A stretch of DNA of 64,000 bases, taken from NCBI RefSeq assembly GCF_030704535.1, contig NC_081819.1:18324001-18388000 (forward strand), read 5' to 3'. Source of the DNA: Vitis vinifera. Lineage: Eukaryota > Streptophyta > Magnoliopsida > Vitales > Vitaceae. The position numbers and the translations under genes were made by a program. Numbering within the stretch: the first letter of the stretch is position 1; the number at the start of each line of letters is the position of its first letter. Below are positions 10,173-21,218 of the stretch, one piece after another. The notes under the pieces were generated by a model, which was given only the letters and a program-made list of their open reading frames with translations, did not search any database and was not told where the DNA came from.

Positions 10173-11554
10173 CTAATCAATGCAATCCTTCATAGAATAG
10201 AATCGAGTATCACTGACTATTGCGAGCTCCTCCATGCGAGTCCCAAGTGAGTTGATCTGAGCTGATAAATCCATCCAATGTGCATGATTAGGAGCATGAG
10301 GTGCCTGATGAGGTGATAACTCGGTGTGAGGAGGCTCAATGAATGATGGCTGAGAAGATGGTCTCGTTGTGTAAGCCGGCTCAGACATCATCGACTCAGG
10401 AAATAGTGCCTCAAACTAAACACCCTCATACTGGAGTGAAGGGATGTCAAGCTCGAGCTCTCTCTACTCAAAGCCTCTTAGAAGGTCTAACCCACCCTCC
10501 ATCTCTCAGATCTCGGCCTCATCTTCTACTCCGGGATGTACTTGCCCCTGTCCTTTGGCCTGTGCTGGTGGTCGCTCAACTCTCCCAATCCAGGAGCCAT
10601 CGGGGGCCTTATCAAACTTCATCTGCCCCAAGGACTGCTCATCGTATGTATCATAAATGCCAGGGCCCTCGAAGTCTGTCTCTCTGCTCAAATCAACCCC
10701 GACATCCTTGAATACTCTAGTAAGGAAGCGGCCGTAGGGGAGTACTCGGGTTGTGCTCTCGCAACATGATATCATGTGCATCATCATCAGATACCCCACA
10801 TGAATTCGTCTCCTCGTCAGAATCGAGTCTATGAGGAATGGCTCAAGGTGAGAGATCTCATCTTGGTGTCCGCTTCGTGGCAATAAGATGGAGCAGATCA
10901 TGTGATGAAAGACTCGGTTGATCACGGTCAGGCTATGTGCTAATGGTTTGCCCATCCCTTGGGCATCTGCAAGGCCACACATCCTTTGAATAACCTCTCT
11001 AGGCTTGAAACCCAGCGCAATGGGCCAAGCCTTAGACTCACACACCCTGAGTCCAATCGAAGAAATGTTGAAAATATGGCAAATGCTCTCCGAGTCCAAC
11101 TGGATCTCAACACCTATAACGATGGAAATGATCGGTCCTCCAAGTCCATAGGTCACTCGTGAATAGAATGCACTCACCAGAGTCGGGAAAATCGGCTCGA
11201 AAATAGTCATTACTGGCAACCATCCCATCCGTCCAAAAAGTCCCTTAAACCCGAAATACTGAAGTTAGGAGAAATCGACACTTCTCCTTGAAACTACTTT
11301 CCTCTGAGCAAACTTCTGCTTGTACCTCTGATAATCCTCTACGAAACTAAAGAGGGTCGTGTCATACCTCGCCTTTTGGCGAGTCTCCGTTTGAGCAGGC
11401 TAAGATGGCTTAACGAGCGCTTGCTCTGAGCCCTAGAGGCTGTCGTCTCTCTTCTAGGAGCCATAAAAAGAACAAAAAAGAATGAGATGAGACTGGTAGA
11501 GAAGGAACCAACCACAACGAAGAGAAAACAAACCCGAACAAAAGCCCTAGGCAC
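10173..11554 (-). pseudogene. Extra ORF beyond pol in the retroelement (function unknown), broken
   Basis: Sense-strand coding remains between RNase H and the 3' end, where Sireviruses may carry an additional gene. The largest open piece is 10506-11228 (240 aa, with the string SRVTYGLGGP and a basic, proline-poor core). An upstream piece at 11339-11554 starts with a basic segment (MAPRRE) and a downstream piece at 10173-10391 is Q/P-rich. The pieces are separated by stops or frame changes near 11250-11340 and 10500. The middle resembles the uncharacterised 'putative plant transposon protein' type common in grape; this is from memory of the family, not a search. No envelope-like transmembrane layout is evident. 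Confidence 0.6.
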
Positions 11555-12043
11555 GCGGGAACAGAGCTAAAACGGGCTATGATGTGCGTTGAATGAGGAG
11601 TCGTCTCAAAATGAAGCCCTAGGTCCCAAAAATCAAACCGAAACTCCTTGAAAATGCTGCAATGCAGTCAAAAATCTCTTCTAGGGCAACTGAAACGGCA
11701 CAACCCTTGAAGAACCAGAGAAAATAGGTGAAAAATGAGGCGTGGGAGGGGTATTTAAAACGATACCCCGACGAACTGGTTGATCGGTCTTGATCCGATC
11801 GACCGTCTGGTCAACAGTCAATGTAGTCAACGCTTCAATTTTTGTGCATTTTCTCGTCTCGTGATCCTTCCCCTGCCCTTTTTAGTTGAAATCCCCAATT
11901 TTTTATGTCCAATACCAAGGGAATTTTGATTTTTGGTCAAAATTTAACCATTTTCCTAAGTATATGTCTATATGATGCATATGATATGAAATTCATACAA
12001 TCATAAGGTATATTAATCAAGAATTCATCAAGCAATCATTTGA

Positions 12044-12922
12044 TCATAAAGAAATCACCCTTAGTTGTCTTCTAATATCAACAAATTGTTCTTCACTTAG
12101 AGGTTTCGTAAATATATCGGCAAATTGATATTTTGTGCTTACAAATTCAAGTGTAATGTCACTCTTTTGTGCATGGTCTCTAAGAAAATGATCTCTAATT
12201 TCTATATGCTTAGTCCTAGAGTGTTGCACAGGATTTTTTGAAATATTTATGACACTTGTGTTATCACATTTAATAGGAACATGCTCAAAAGACAAATTGA
12301 AATCACTAAGTGTTTGTTTCATCCAAAGAATTTGTGCACAACATAAACCAACTGTTGTGTATTCGGCTTCTGCCATTGACAAAGCTACTGAATTTTGTTT
12401 CTTACTATGCCATGAAACAAGTGAGTGTCCTAGGAAATGACAAATGCTACTAGTGTTTTTTCTTTCAACTTTACAAGCGATAAAATCAACATCCGAGAAT
12501 CCAATTAATTCAAAGTTATCATCCTTAGGATACCATAAGCCTATGTCCATTGTCTCTTTCAAATATCTAAGGATTCGTTTTATGGCACTTAAGTGAAATT
12601 CTTTAGGACAAGATTGAAATCTAGCACACAAGCATACACTATACATGATGTCAGGTCTACTAGCGGTCAAATATAGCAAAGAACCTATTATGCCTCTATA
12701 CATAGTTGAGTAAATGAAATTACTTTTCTCATCCTGATCAAGCTTGATGGATGAACTCATTGGAGTCTTCATTGTTTTGGTTTCTTCCATGTTGAACCTT
12801 TTGAGAAGATCTCTTATATATTTTGCTTGATTGATGAAGGTTCCTTCTTTTAGTTGTTTGATTTGAAGTCCAAGGAAGAAGTTGAGTTCTCCCATCATGC
12901 TCATTTCAAACTCACTATGCAT
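12044..12922 (-). pseudogene. Retrotransposon RT C-terminus and RNase H
   Basis: 292-codon open stretch. It begins in the RT connection region (MGELNFFLGLQ), includes the copia signature SRPDIMYSV, and ends with the RNase H domain. RNase H acidic positions are visible: GFSDVDF, the segment MAEAEY, and the C-terminal FADIFTKPL typical of copia pol ends. In the intact family this degrades the RNA of the RNA/DNA hybrid. It is one fragment of the pol reading frame and is cut off from the rest of RT by a stop just upstream (around 12990). Confidence 0.85.
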
Positions 12923-13744
12923 GCACTTAGAAAATTCTTCACAAAGAGAGACATTAGTAGCTCCAAAAATAGCATCATCAACATATATTTAAACTAAGAG
13001 CATGTCATTTTCTTTGGTCTTTATGAAAAGAGTTGTGTCAATTTTTCCCATTTTAAAAGCCCTTTTCAAAAGAAATTTACTCAATCTTTCATACCATGCT
13101 CTAGGTGCTTGTTTCAAACCATAAAATGTCTTTTTAAGTTTAAAAACATGGTTAGGAAAATTAAAACTTTGAAAATCGAGTGGTTGTTCAACATATACTT
13201 CTTCATTTATAAAGTCATTTAAGAAAGCATTTTTCACATCCATTTGATATAAAACAAAGTTTTTAAAACATACAAAGGCAAGTAGCATCCTAATGGCTTC
13301 CAATCTAGCTACAAGGGCAAAAGTTTCTTCATAATATATCCCTTCTTCTTGATTAAAACCTTGGGCTACCAATCTTGCTTTATTTCTAACAATTATGCAA
13401 TTTTCATCCATTTTATTTATAAAGACCCATCTAGTTCCAATAACACTTTGATTTGAAGGTCTTGACACTAATTCCCATACTTCACTTCTTTCAAATTGAT
13501 TTAACTCTTCTTGCATAGCAATCATCCAATTTTCATCAACTAGAACATCATTTATATTTTTAGGTTCAATTTGAGAGATAAAAGCAAAATTATTGCAAAT
13601 ATTTTTAAGAGATGATCTAGTTCTTACCTCACTAGATGGATTACCTATAATTTGATCTTGTGGGTGGTTGATGACAAATTTCCAATCTTTAGGAAGGTCT
13701 TGGCTTGATTCACCTTGCACTTGTTGAGAAGGGGGTAGTGCCAA
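12923..13744 (-). pseudogene. Retrotransposon reverse transcriptase
   Basis: RT core of a Ty1/copia pol. Visible motifs are WVFINKMDE, KARLVAQGF, the QMDVKNAFLN acidic motif and YGLKQAPRAWYERL. An in-frame TAA at about 13004-13006 stops the frame immediately before the YVDD active-site motif, which is still readable just downstream. It catalysed cDNA synthesis in the intact family; this copy cannot make a complete enzyme. Confidence 0.85.
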
Positions 13745-13879
13745 TGATGATTCTTCTTTCTTAGGATCCTCTCCAATTTCTTCTTATTGTTTTCTATTTT
13801 CAATTTGTAATTTTCCCATGGAGGTCTTCAAGCCTAAATCATCATCAAAACTCTTTCTTTGTTGGAGAGAATTGTTAGA

Positions 13880-14729
13880 TTAATAAAAAATAACATGGAT
13901 GGACTCCTTTACAACCATGGTTCTTTTGTTAAAAACTCTAAAGGCTTTACTTAAAGTTGAGTAACCAAGAAAAATTCCAACATCTGATTTTGCATCAAAT
14001 TTTCCAAGATTGTCTTTGGTATTTAATATAAAACATTTGCACCTAAAGACTTTGAAATAACTAATGTTGGGTTTCTTGTTTTTCCAAAGCTCATAGGGAG
14101 TTTTCTTAAGAATAGGTCTCAATAATATTCTATTTAAAACGTAACAAGAAATGCTAATTGCTTCGGCCCAAAAATATTTTGGTAAATTGTTATCATTTAG
14201 CATGGTTCTAGCCATTTCTTGAAGAGTTCTATTTTTCCTTTCAACTAACCCATTTTGTTGAGGAGTTCCAAGAGCCGGAAAATTGTGGTTAATACCTTGT
14301 AAGTAATTCTTTCCCATGATCACTTCTTATGTAAGTAATTGTAAAACCTTTTTGATTTTGAACCTTATTGCAAAACTTTGAAAACTCATAAAATGTTTCA
14401 TTCTTTTGACTTAAAAACAAGACCCAAGTGTATCTAGAGAAGTCATCCACAATAACATATGCGTAAGATTTTCCTCCAAGGCTTGGTGTCCTAGAGGGAC
14501 CAAATAAGTCCATATGCAACAACTCAAGAGGCCTAGTTGTTGAAATGGAAATTTTGTTTTTAAAAGAGTTTTTGATTTGTTTTCCCATTTGACAAGCTTC
14601 ACAAACTTTGTCTTTTTGAAAATTTATTTTGAGAAGGCCTCTAACAAGTTCATCTTTTTTGAGTTGGGAAATGAGGTGCATGTTAGCATGTCCCAACCTC
14701 CTATGCCACAACCAACTTTGATCATGCAT
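13880..14729 (-). pseudogene. Retrotransposon integrase
   Basis: The HHCC zinc finger is visible (WHRRLGH.., CEACQMGK), followed by the DDE core (HMDLFGP, VDDFSRY, then SDHGKE) and GTPQQNGLVERKNRTLQ. The two halves lie in different frames (14289-14729 and 13880-14323), with the frameshift near 14300-14330 just after the second catalytic region. The copia-type chromodomain-free tail (KAFRVFNKRT) follows. Not functional as it stands. Confidence 0.82.
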
Positions 14730-15302
14730 GCTTGAAAGTATCTATCATGACCATCATATTTTGAAATATTTATAGCATAAACATTATCACATCTATGACC
14801 CATGAAGATGGTTTTATCATTTTGAATATCTTTGATGATGCAATGAAATACTTTAAAAATCACTTTAAAACCTTTGTCACAAAGTTGACTAATACTTAAA
14901 AGATTATGTTTTAAACCATCCACTAATAAAACGCTTTCAATAAGAAATGATGTGTCATTACCAATGTTGCCTTGACCAATGATCCTTCCTTTTGCATTGT
15001 CTTCAAAGGTAAACGTATCCTCTCTTTCTCTTTGTAAGGAAAGCAAACTTGGATTCATCCCCGGTCATGTGTCTTGAGCATCCACTATTCAAGAACCACT
15101 TATCCTTGTTTGAACCCTCATCAAGTTCATCTATTGTCATGAAGCACATGTTTGCCACTTCTTTCTCCTTTTCTTCTTCAGATGATTTTTCACTTTCACT
15201 CCAAGTGGCCATCATTGCCTTTTTCATTATTCTCTTGGCTTCACTTTTGTAAAGAGGACAATCATATTTGATGTGTCCCGAATTTTTGCATTTGAAGCAC
15301 AC
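14624..15302 (-). pseudogene. Retrotransposon CCHC knuckle and aspartic protease region
   Basis: The zinc knuckle CFKCKNSGHIKYDC lies at the left of the 15003-15302 frame, followed by an acidic spacer. The protease motif region has WFLNSGCSRHMTG; copia proteases normally show D-S-G with this context, and here an Asn replaces the catalytic Asp (LNSGCS). The downstream part (FTFEDNAKG.., LLSISQLCDKG) is in another frame. Thus the protease has both a substituted active-site residue and a frameshift near 15040. Confidence 0.75.
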
Positions 15303-15320
15303 AAAATCTCTTTTCTCTTC

Positions 15321-16212
15321 TCATTTCTCCTTGTCACCATGAGATGAGGATTCCTTTTTAGAAAGGTCTCTTCTAGAGGTGAACTTTTTTCCTCTAAATC
15401 TTTCACTTCTCATGTATTTGTTAAGCTTTCTTGTGATGAGGGCTAAATCATCATCTTTCTCACTTGGTTTTTCTTCTTCAACATCTTTTTCTTCATTGGT
15501 TGTAGCTTTGAGAGCTATGCTCTTCTTCTTTTTGTCTTCACCCCCTTGTAGCTTTTTTGCCAAGTTAATCTCATATGTCATCAATGACCTTATGAGCTCT
15601 TCCATAGGTAGCTTGGTCAAGTCTTTTGCTTCTTGAATTGAGGTGACCTTAGTATGCCACTTTGATGGGAGTGACCTCAATATCTTCATCACTTTCTCGG
15701 ATTCCTTGTAGGTTTTTCCCAAAGCTTCAAGACCATTGACAATGTTAGTGAACCTAGTGATCATCTCAACAATAGTCTCATTTTCTTTCATTGACAACAA
15801 TTCATAGTTATGAACAAGTAAATTAATTTTTGACTCTTTCACTTGATTTATTCCTTCATGAGTTATCTCAAGTAATCTCCAAATTTCTTTAGTCGATTTG
15901 CATTGACATATTCTATTATATTCATTTCTATCTATAGCACATTGCAAAGTAAAAACAACCTTAGCATTTAATTGAAAATTTCTTCTATCAAGCTCATTCC
16001 ATTCTTGCTTGGGTTTTGGAACCAAGACTTCATCAATTAGTTTAGTAGGAAAAGTTGGGTCATCTTCAATGATGTCTCATATGTCTAAATCGGTTGATTG
16101 TAAATACCAAGTTATTCTAGTTTTCCAATAGGGATAGTCGTTTCCCGTAAAAAAAATGGAGTTCTATGTTTTGTAAAATTTTCAATTTGAGATGAGCTTG
16201 ATAGAATGACCA
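15321..16212 (-). pseudogene. Retrotransposon gag
   Basis: Gag of the copia UBN2 type (RICQCKSTKEIW, LETTHEG-like, MTRFTNIVNGL). The family start is probably the ATG at 16212, followed by a recognisable N-terminal segment, but the frame is lost in an A/T run near 16150 and meets a TGA at 16077-16079. The main open piece is 15321-16025, which ends at an in-frame TGA (15321-15323) just before the zinc knuckle. Non-functional copy. Confidence 0.8.
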
Positions 16213-16250
16213 TTTCCTCTTAGATGATTAAGTCTTAAACAAGAGGTCTA

Positions 16251-16261
16251 ACTCTGATACC
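16251..16261 (-). other. Retroelement primer binding site
   Basis: Minus-strand TGGTATCAGAG, complementary to the 3' end of plant initiator methionine tRNA, lies three bases from the LTR edge at 16265. This fixes the element's orientation and the inner border of the 5' LTR. Confidence 0.88.
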
Positions 16262-16264
16262 AAT

Positions 16265-17472
16265 TGAGAAAATAAAAGTTATGCTTAAAGGAGAAAAACA
16301 CCTAAGAGAGGGGAGGGGAGGGGGGAGGAGGGTGAATTGGGTTTTTCAAAAACTTTTTCAATACAGCAAATTCAAGCACAATATAAACAAGAAATAAAGA
16401 GATAGAGTTAGAGAATTCAAACTCGAATTTTATAGTGGTTCGACACTTCCTTGCCTATAACCACTCTCCTCAATCTCCTAACCGAGTGAAGGTTCCACTA
16501 GCTTGAAGCTTCAACCAAGCTTCCAATCCTTTACACTTGGATTCCGGCTCCAATGGGCTCTTACACAATCCCTTCAAGATTCAAACCTCTTGAAGTCTTT
16601 AACACTCAAGTTTTACAAGAAAGAAACCCTCAACCTAGCTCAAATACAAAACAAAGTTAGGATGACTCACAAAGGTGCACTAAAAGATATGCAAGTGATG
16701 GTTTTAATGCACTAAGAAAGAAATGAGAACTTTTAAGCCAAGAACATGTAGGTAGACAATTGATTGCAGGTGTTCTCTATGTCGTAAATGAAGTGGAGTT
16801 CTCAATTTATAGGTTTCTAACCTCGACCAGTTGAGCTGGAGGTTGACTGGTTCACTAGCCATTGGAGCATTTAATGCTTTAGCAGGTTACCATTGCCTCG
16901 ACCGAAGGTCGAACGAGAAGGGGTGAACCTCAACCGGGAAGAGGAAACTACTGGATGAGAGAGAGTGTTTTTGGCACTCCTTGACTAGACCTCGACCAGA
17001 CAAGGGCAACCGGTCAACTAGTTCCCCAACCGGTTGAGCCGGTTGGCCAAAGCCTCGACTAGTTCAGCCTTTTGACCCTGAAAACCTATCATTTTCAATT
17101 CCTTTCTTTTTTAACACTTATGCAAGGTCTTTAGGTAAAATAATATATCAATTTTGAAACGTTTTGCCTAAGGTACATTTGATAAAACTCGGGTTTTAAT
17201 GAAATCAAAATTTTAAATAATAAACCGAGTTTTCAAAGATGTATGAAAAGGTATGAAAAACCTAAGTGCACCCATGCAGTGCACCCATGCATTCATCTTA
17301 CATTCGTTTTCTATTATCAAAAATCTTTCAATTGTCTCAATCTTGTATCTCTTTAGTCCTTTGATGAATTTTTGAATTTTATACCTAAAATTCTTTATCA
17401 TTCAAACCAATTAGTCACTTAACCATGATTTATTATCATTAAAATCCGATTGGGAGAACCTTTGGGCTAACA
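16265..17472 (-). mobile_element. 5' LTR of the Sirevirus-like element
   Basis: 1208-base LTR, TGTTAG..TTTTCTCA on the minus strand, adjacent to the primer binding site. The outer side carries CATCT (17473-17477), the same five bases that flank both sides of the solo LTR at 6958-8158. It differs from that LTR by many substitutions and small indels, including a direct duplication of about 10 bases (GTGCACCCATGC) near 17269-17290. Confidence 0.9.
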
Positions 17473-19360
17473 CATCTCATATTTCCTTATTCCTAATATC
17501 CATATCTTAAACCACCAATCTCTTGTTTTATCGAGCATCGTTCATTCTTTCTCACATCTCTATCCACCATGCATAATCTTTACAAACACATCTCTATCTC
17601 ATAACATTTTTCCCTTAAGAGTTAAAATATTTATAAAAATATTCCTAATAACTTTTCTTATTTTATAAAAAAAAAATTAATATTACAATCACATGAATAC
17701 AAAAAAAATATTCTTTATAAGAAAAAATCTATACTATTTAGGAATTTGAGACACTTTTCAACAAATACTTTTAATAAAAATACTTTCAAATACACTCTTA
17801 ATAATCCTATTATTTGAGTTCTATTGTCATATTCATATTTCTTTATGAATATTTTGTAATGTTATTTTTCTTAAAACAATTCAATTAGAAAGAAATAGAA
17901 TTTTTTTCTAAAATTGCTTCTCTCAACAAAACATTAGAGAATTTTATTTTATTTTTATTTAAGTTGATTGAATAAAATAGTTGTATGTAAAATACTTTTA
18001 AAAATCATTTATATTGCTTATTGAAGATGTCTTTTTTAAAAAAAATATGTATTTCAATTAAAAACACTCCCAATAAAAATACAGGTTAATTTCATTCACA
18101 TCCTTTTAAGGTTTTGACTAATACATTTAACTTTCATAGGTCTGAGATTTCATTATTCTCTTCCCTTATTTTGAATGAGAGAAGAAATAAGTGAAAATAA
18201 GAAATGAAAAAGATAAATGCAATATTTGATGAAATTTCAGATCTATAAAAAATAAATGTATTTAATCGAAATCCGAGAGAAGTAAATGAAATTAACCTTA
18301 AAAATACTTAAATGCACTCTTAATCATTATGTTGTTTGTGAGCTTAGAAAACACTAAAGAAAGCCTTTTTTCCTCAAGTCAATCGATAGCGATAGCATAT
18401 ATATATATATGACTGGGATCCCATGTGGGACTTCTTCTCTCAGCAAATGAGAAGGCAAGAGACCCATTACTTCTTCCAGATTCACCTTTGCTTAGTGGGA
18501 ACTTGTTAGTGGTTAATTATAAGGATAAAAAATTCCCCATGGTAGCCATTAGAAGATTCATATGATTTCCCACTTTTGTAGTGCTAAAGCCCAGTGAGTT
18601 TTTTCTTGGTCACCAAACACTAACCAATTGGATAGCCAGACGGTCACCAATCCCATTTTTTCCGTACCGAGTCTCATTCTGTATGATTTATCTTCACAAA
18701 AATGGTAATGAATTAAAAAACTTGAATCATTTTTCCCCTGAGAAATGGCAGCCAGTAGAAAAGAGGAGTCACATCCATGCCTTGTGAGTTTTTTCTTGGT
18801 CACCAAACACTATCCAATTGGCATGGATAGCCAGACGGTCACCAATCCCAATTTTTTCCGTAGTGAGTCTCATTCTTTATGATTTATCTTCACAAAAATG
18901 CTACTGAATTCAAAAGCTTGAATCATTTTTCCCCTGAGAAATGGCAGCAAGTAGAGAAGAGGAGTCACATCCATGCCTTGTGTTTCATGCCATTTTTTTG
19001 CTCACCAATTGTGCTGGGTTTTGTTGCTGAACAAAATCTAATGACGGCTCATTGGGGCCTACGGCCGACCCATGCTCATGGGCTTTTTATTTGTGGTCAT
19101 GTGTCCCTGCTTTCGAAGTCTTCCACTTACCACTGCTCTAAGGATAGCCACTCCTTGCCATTAATTGGCATATAATGACGTGAAGGTATTTGACTATGCT
19201 TCTACAAGAATAATAAATAATTAAACTAAAAAAGAAAAAAAAAATTTAAAAGCCCTTGGAGGATATAAACATGCCTCGAAAAGAGATTTGGGCATCATTG
19301 GAGATAATTTATAATTTTTTACTTCATCTAGAAGCTAGAATTATTGAAGTGGAGATTTTT
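17473..19360. repeat. LTR right flank and intergenic module M copy 3
   Basis: Starts with the target duplication CATCT and continues as the homologue of 8159-9470, then as the fuller module M seen at 1-1200. It contains a tandem duplication of about 190 bases: 18594-18783 is repeated at 18784-18985 (both start GTGAGTTTTTTCTTGGTCACC). The apparent ORFs at 18558-18806 and 18879-19175 arise from this repeat and are not conserved. No gene. Confidence 0.75.
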
Positions 19361-21218
19361 AAATGATAATATTCGTATTATAAAAGTTAATTTTTTATGG
19401 AGTTAAATTCTTAAAAAAAATTAAGAAAAAAGAAAATATAATACAATTAAAATTACATATGCATTTTTATATTTTTAAATTATTTAATTTTTATATAAAA
19501 AGAGTTAAAATAAGTGAAATAAATTTGATATTATATCAAAATAATTTATTAAATTTAATTTTGTTTTAATTTTTCTATTTTTTTCTCTTTTCTTTCACTT
19601 TACCTCTATATTTTCTTTCTCTCATATTTTCCCCACATTTTCAAGGAACCAAATATAACAAATGAAAATTTAAATATAATACAAAATTGGTTAAAAAGAT
19701 TGCAACAAACTCAATGGAGGGGAAGGGGGAGGGGATTTAATGACATATTAATTTTAACATAAAATTCTAAGGCCATTCTTGAAATAATCGAGGAAAAATG
19801 TAAGATAAAGAAAATAAAAAGAAAAAATAGAAATAAATAAAAAATGTTAAAAAATAAATAAAACGCTTATTTACTTATTTTTATGAAGATTAAATAATTT
19901 AAAATTCAAAAATTTATAAGTTTCTAATTATGTTATTTCATGCCATTCCAACCACTTTATATTTATTGTTATTGGTGATACCAAAAAATAGACACATGCC
20001 ACTAGGGTACTCCTAGATGGAGGTAGCTCATTTCAACCCCACACCAAGAAAGAAGACATCCTCCATGTACCACCCACTAAAGGGTGCCTCCCTAAGTTAT
20101 CACCTAATTGATGGTATGGTCTTGCTAACAAAATTGCATTTCTTTATTTAAAATTAAGTCAAAAAGTTTGCAAACATCGTCATGACTGATAAAAAAAAGT
20201 CCACACACTATTACTATATAAAAGGCAAACAAGCCTATTATTATAATGGACATGATGAAATGCAATTCTTATAAGAAAAATCACTTCCGGTTATGATAAG
20301 GTATTTAAATACAATAAATATTGCATGTCTTGACCCACCGATGTGGGATTGGTTAAAGGTATTTGTATACTAAAGATTAAAAGTTGTGCAATGGGGGGAA
20401 CTGAGCAGGGATCTCCTGGTGTAAAATTGAGTTCTCGATTACTAAGCTATACTACAATTTTTGTTAATATTCAATAAAATATATAAAAATATGTTATGGT
20501 TTCAATTTTTAATCCTCTACAATCATTATTATTAAATGATAATTATGAGATACACATATAAATAAAATTAAATATTATAATTTTTATTTCATCTTAAATA
20601 TTAATAAAATTTAAAATATTGATACAATTACATTTATCTTTATGATGTAATTTGATATATCAAATATATAAAAAATAAAATATTATTAAAATTTTTAATT
20701 AAATATTTTTAATTCCTTATAATTATTTTTAATTTTATACCATATATGAATTATATATTTACGATATCACTAGTTCGATCATTCAACTGTCAATTAGTAA
20801 TTTAATGAACAAGCCGATTCTAACTCATGAGAAGTATATTGAATGTTTTTTTTCAAAAAAAAAATTGAAATTAAACTTTACCGTATAAAATAAAATAAAA
20901 TTAGAATTCTAAATAAAAACTCCATTTAATTAATTTTATTATTGTAATTAAAATTGTTCGTACTGAATTCACATTAAATTGGTTGTAATTGTTAAGCAAT
21001 AAGTCTGAAATTTAGGAAACACAGCTTAATATATATAAAATTTGCATTACATATTTCCAAGTTACAACACGCTTGCATAGTATATAAAGACACAAGACCT
21101 ACTTCTTCTTGCCCTGGATCATGTTCTTATTTTCTTAGAACAGTCATCCACTGATAATTATTCATTATAATATAGTAATAGCTAGACTCAGGTTCATGGT
21201 AGGTCTTCCGCCTAAAAC
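19361..21218. other. AT-rich spacer 3' of SBT1.1b
   Basis: No gene seen. It holds shortened relatives of the MITEs of the first unit (about 19395-19665 and 19757-19900) and the dispersed repeat shared with 6575-6780 (about 19965-20170). A GATGTGGGATT-type repeat lies near 20340-20460. The last 380 bases match the 3' flank of SBT1.1a. Confidence 0.55.

Larger units (their letters stand above)
9671..16264 (-). mobile_element. Internal region of a degenerate Sirevirus-like Ty1/copia retrotransposon
   Basis: Minus-strand order is primer binding site, gag with CCHC knuckle, protease, integrase, reverse transcriptase, RNase H, an extra ORF, and a polypurine-type tract. Integrase before RT is the copia order. 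The long internal region, TGGTATCAGAG primer site, large gag and additional ORF after pol fit the Sirevirus group. Each coding block carries nonsense or frameshift damage, so the copy is not autonomous. The 3' LTR that should follow the polypurine tract is absent at the left end; duplicated genomic sequence is there instead. Confidence 0.85.

Noticed and set aside
10343..10711. Plus-strand ORFs of 70-122 codons over the retroelement's extra ORF
   Set aside because: Antisense shadows; the minus-strand frame is in the element's transcription sense and matches a family I recognise.
18558..19175. Two similar ORFs (82 and 98 codons) in module M copy 3
   Set aside because: They result from the local tandem duplication and lie on opposite strands; the frames are not conserved in the other copies of M.
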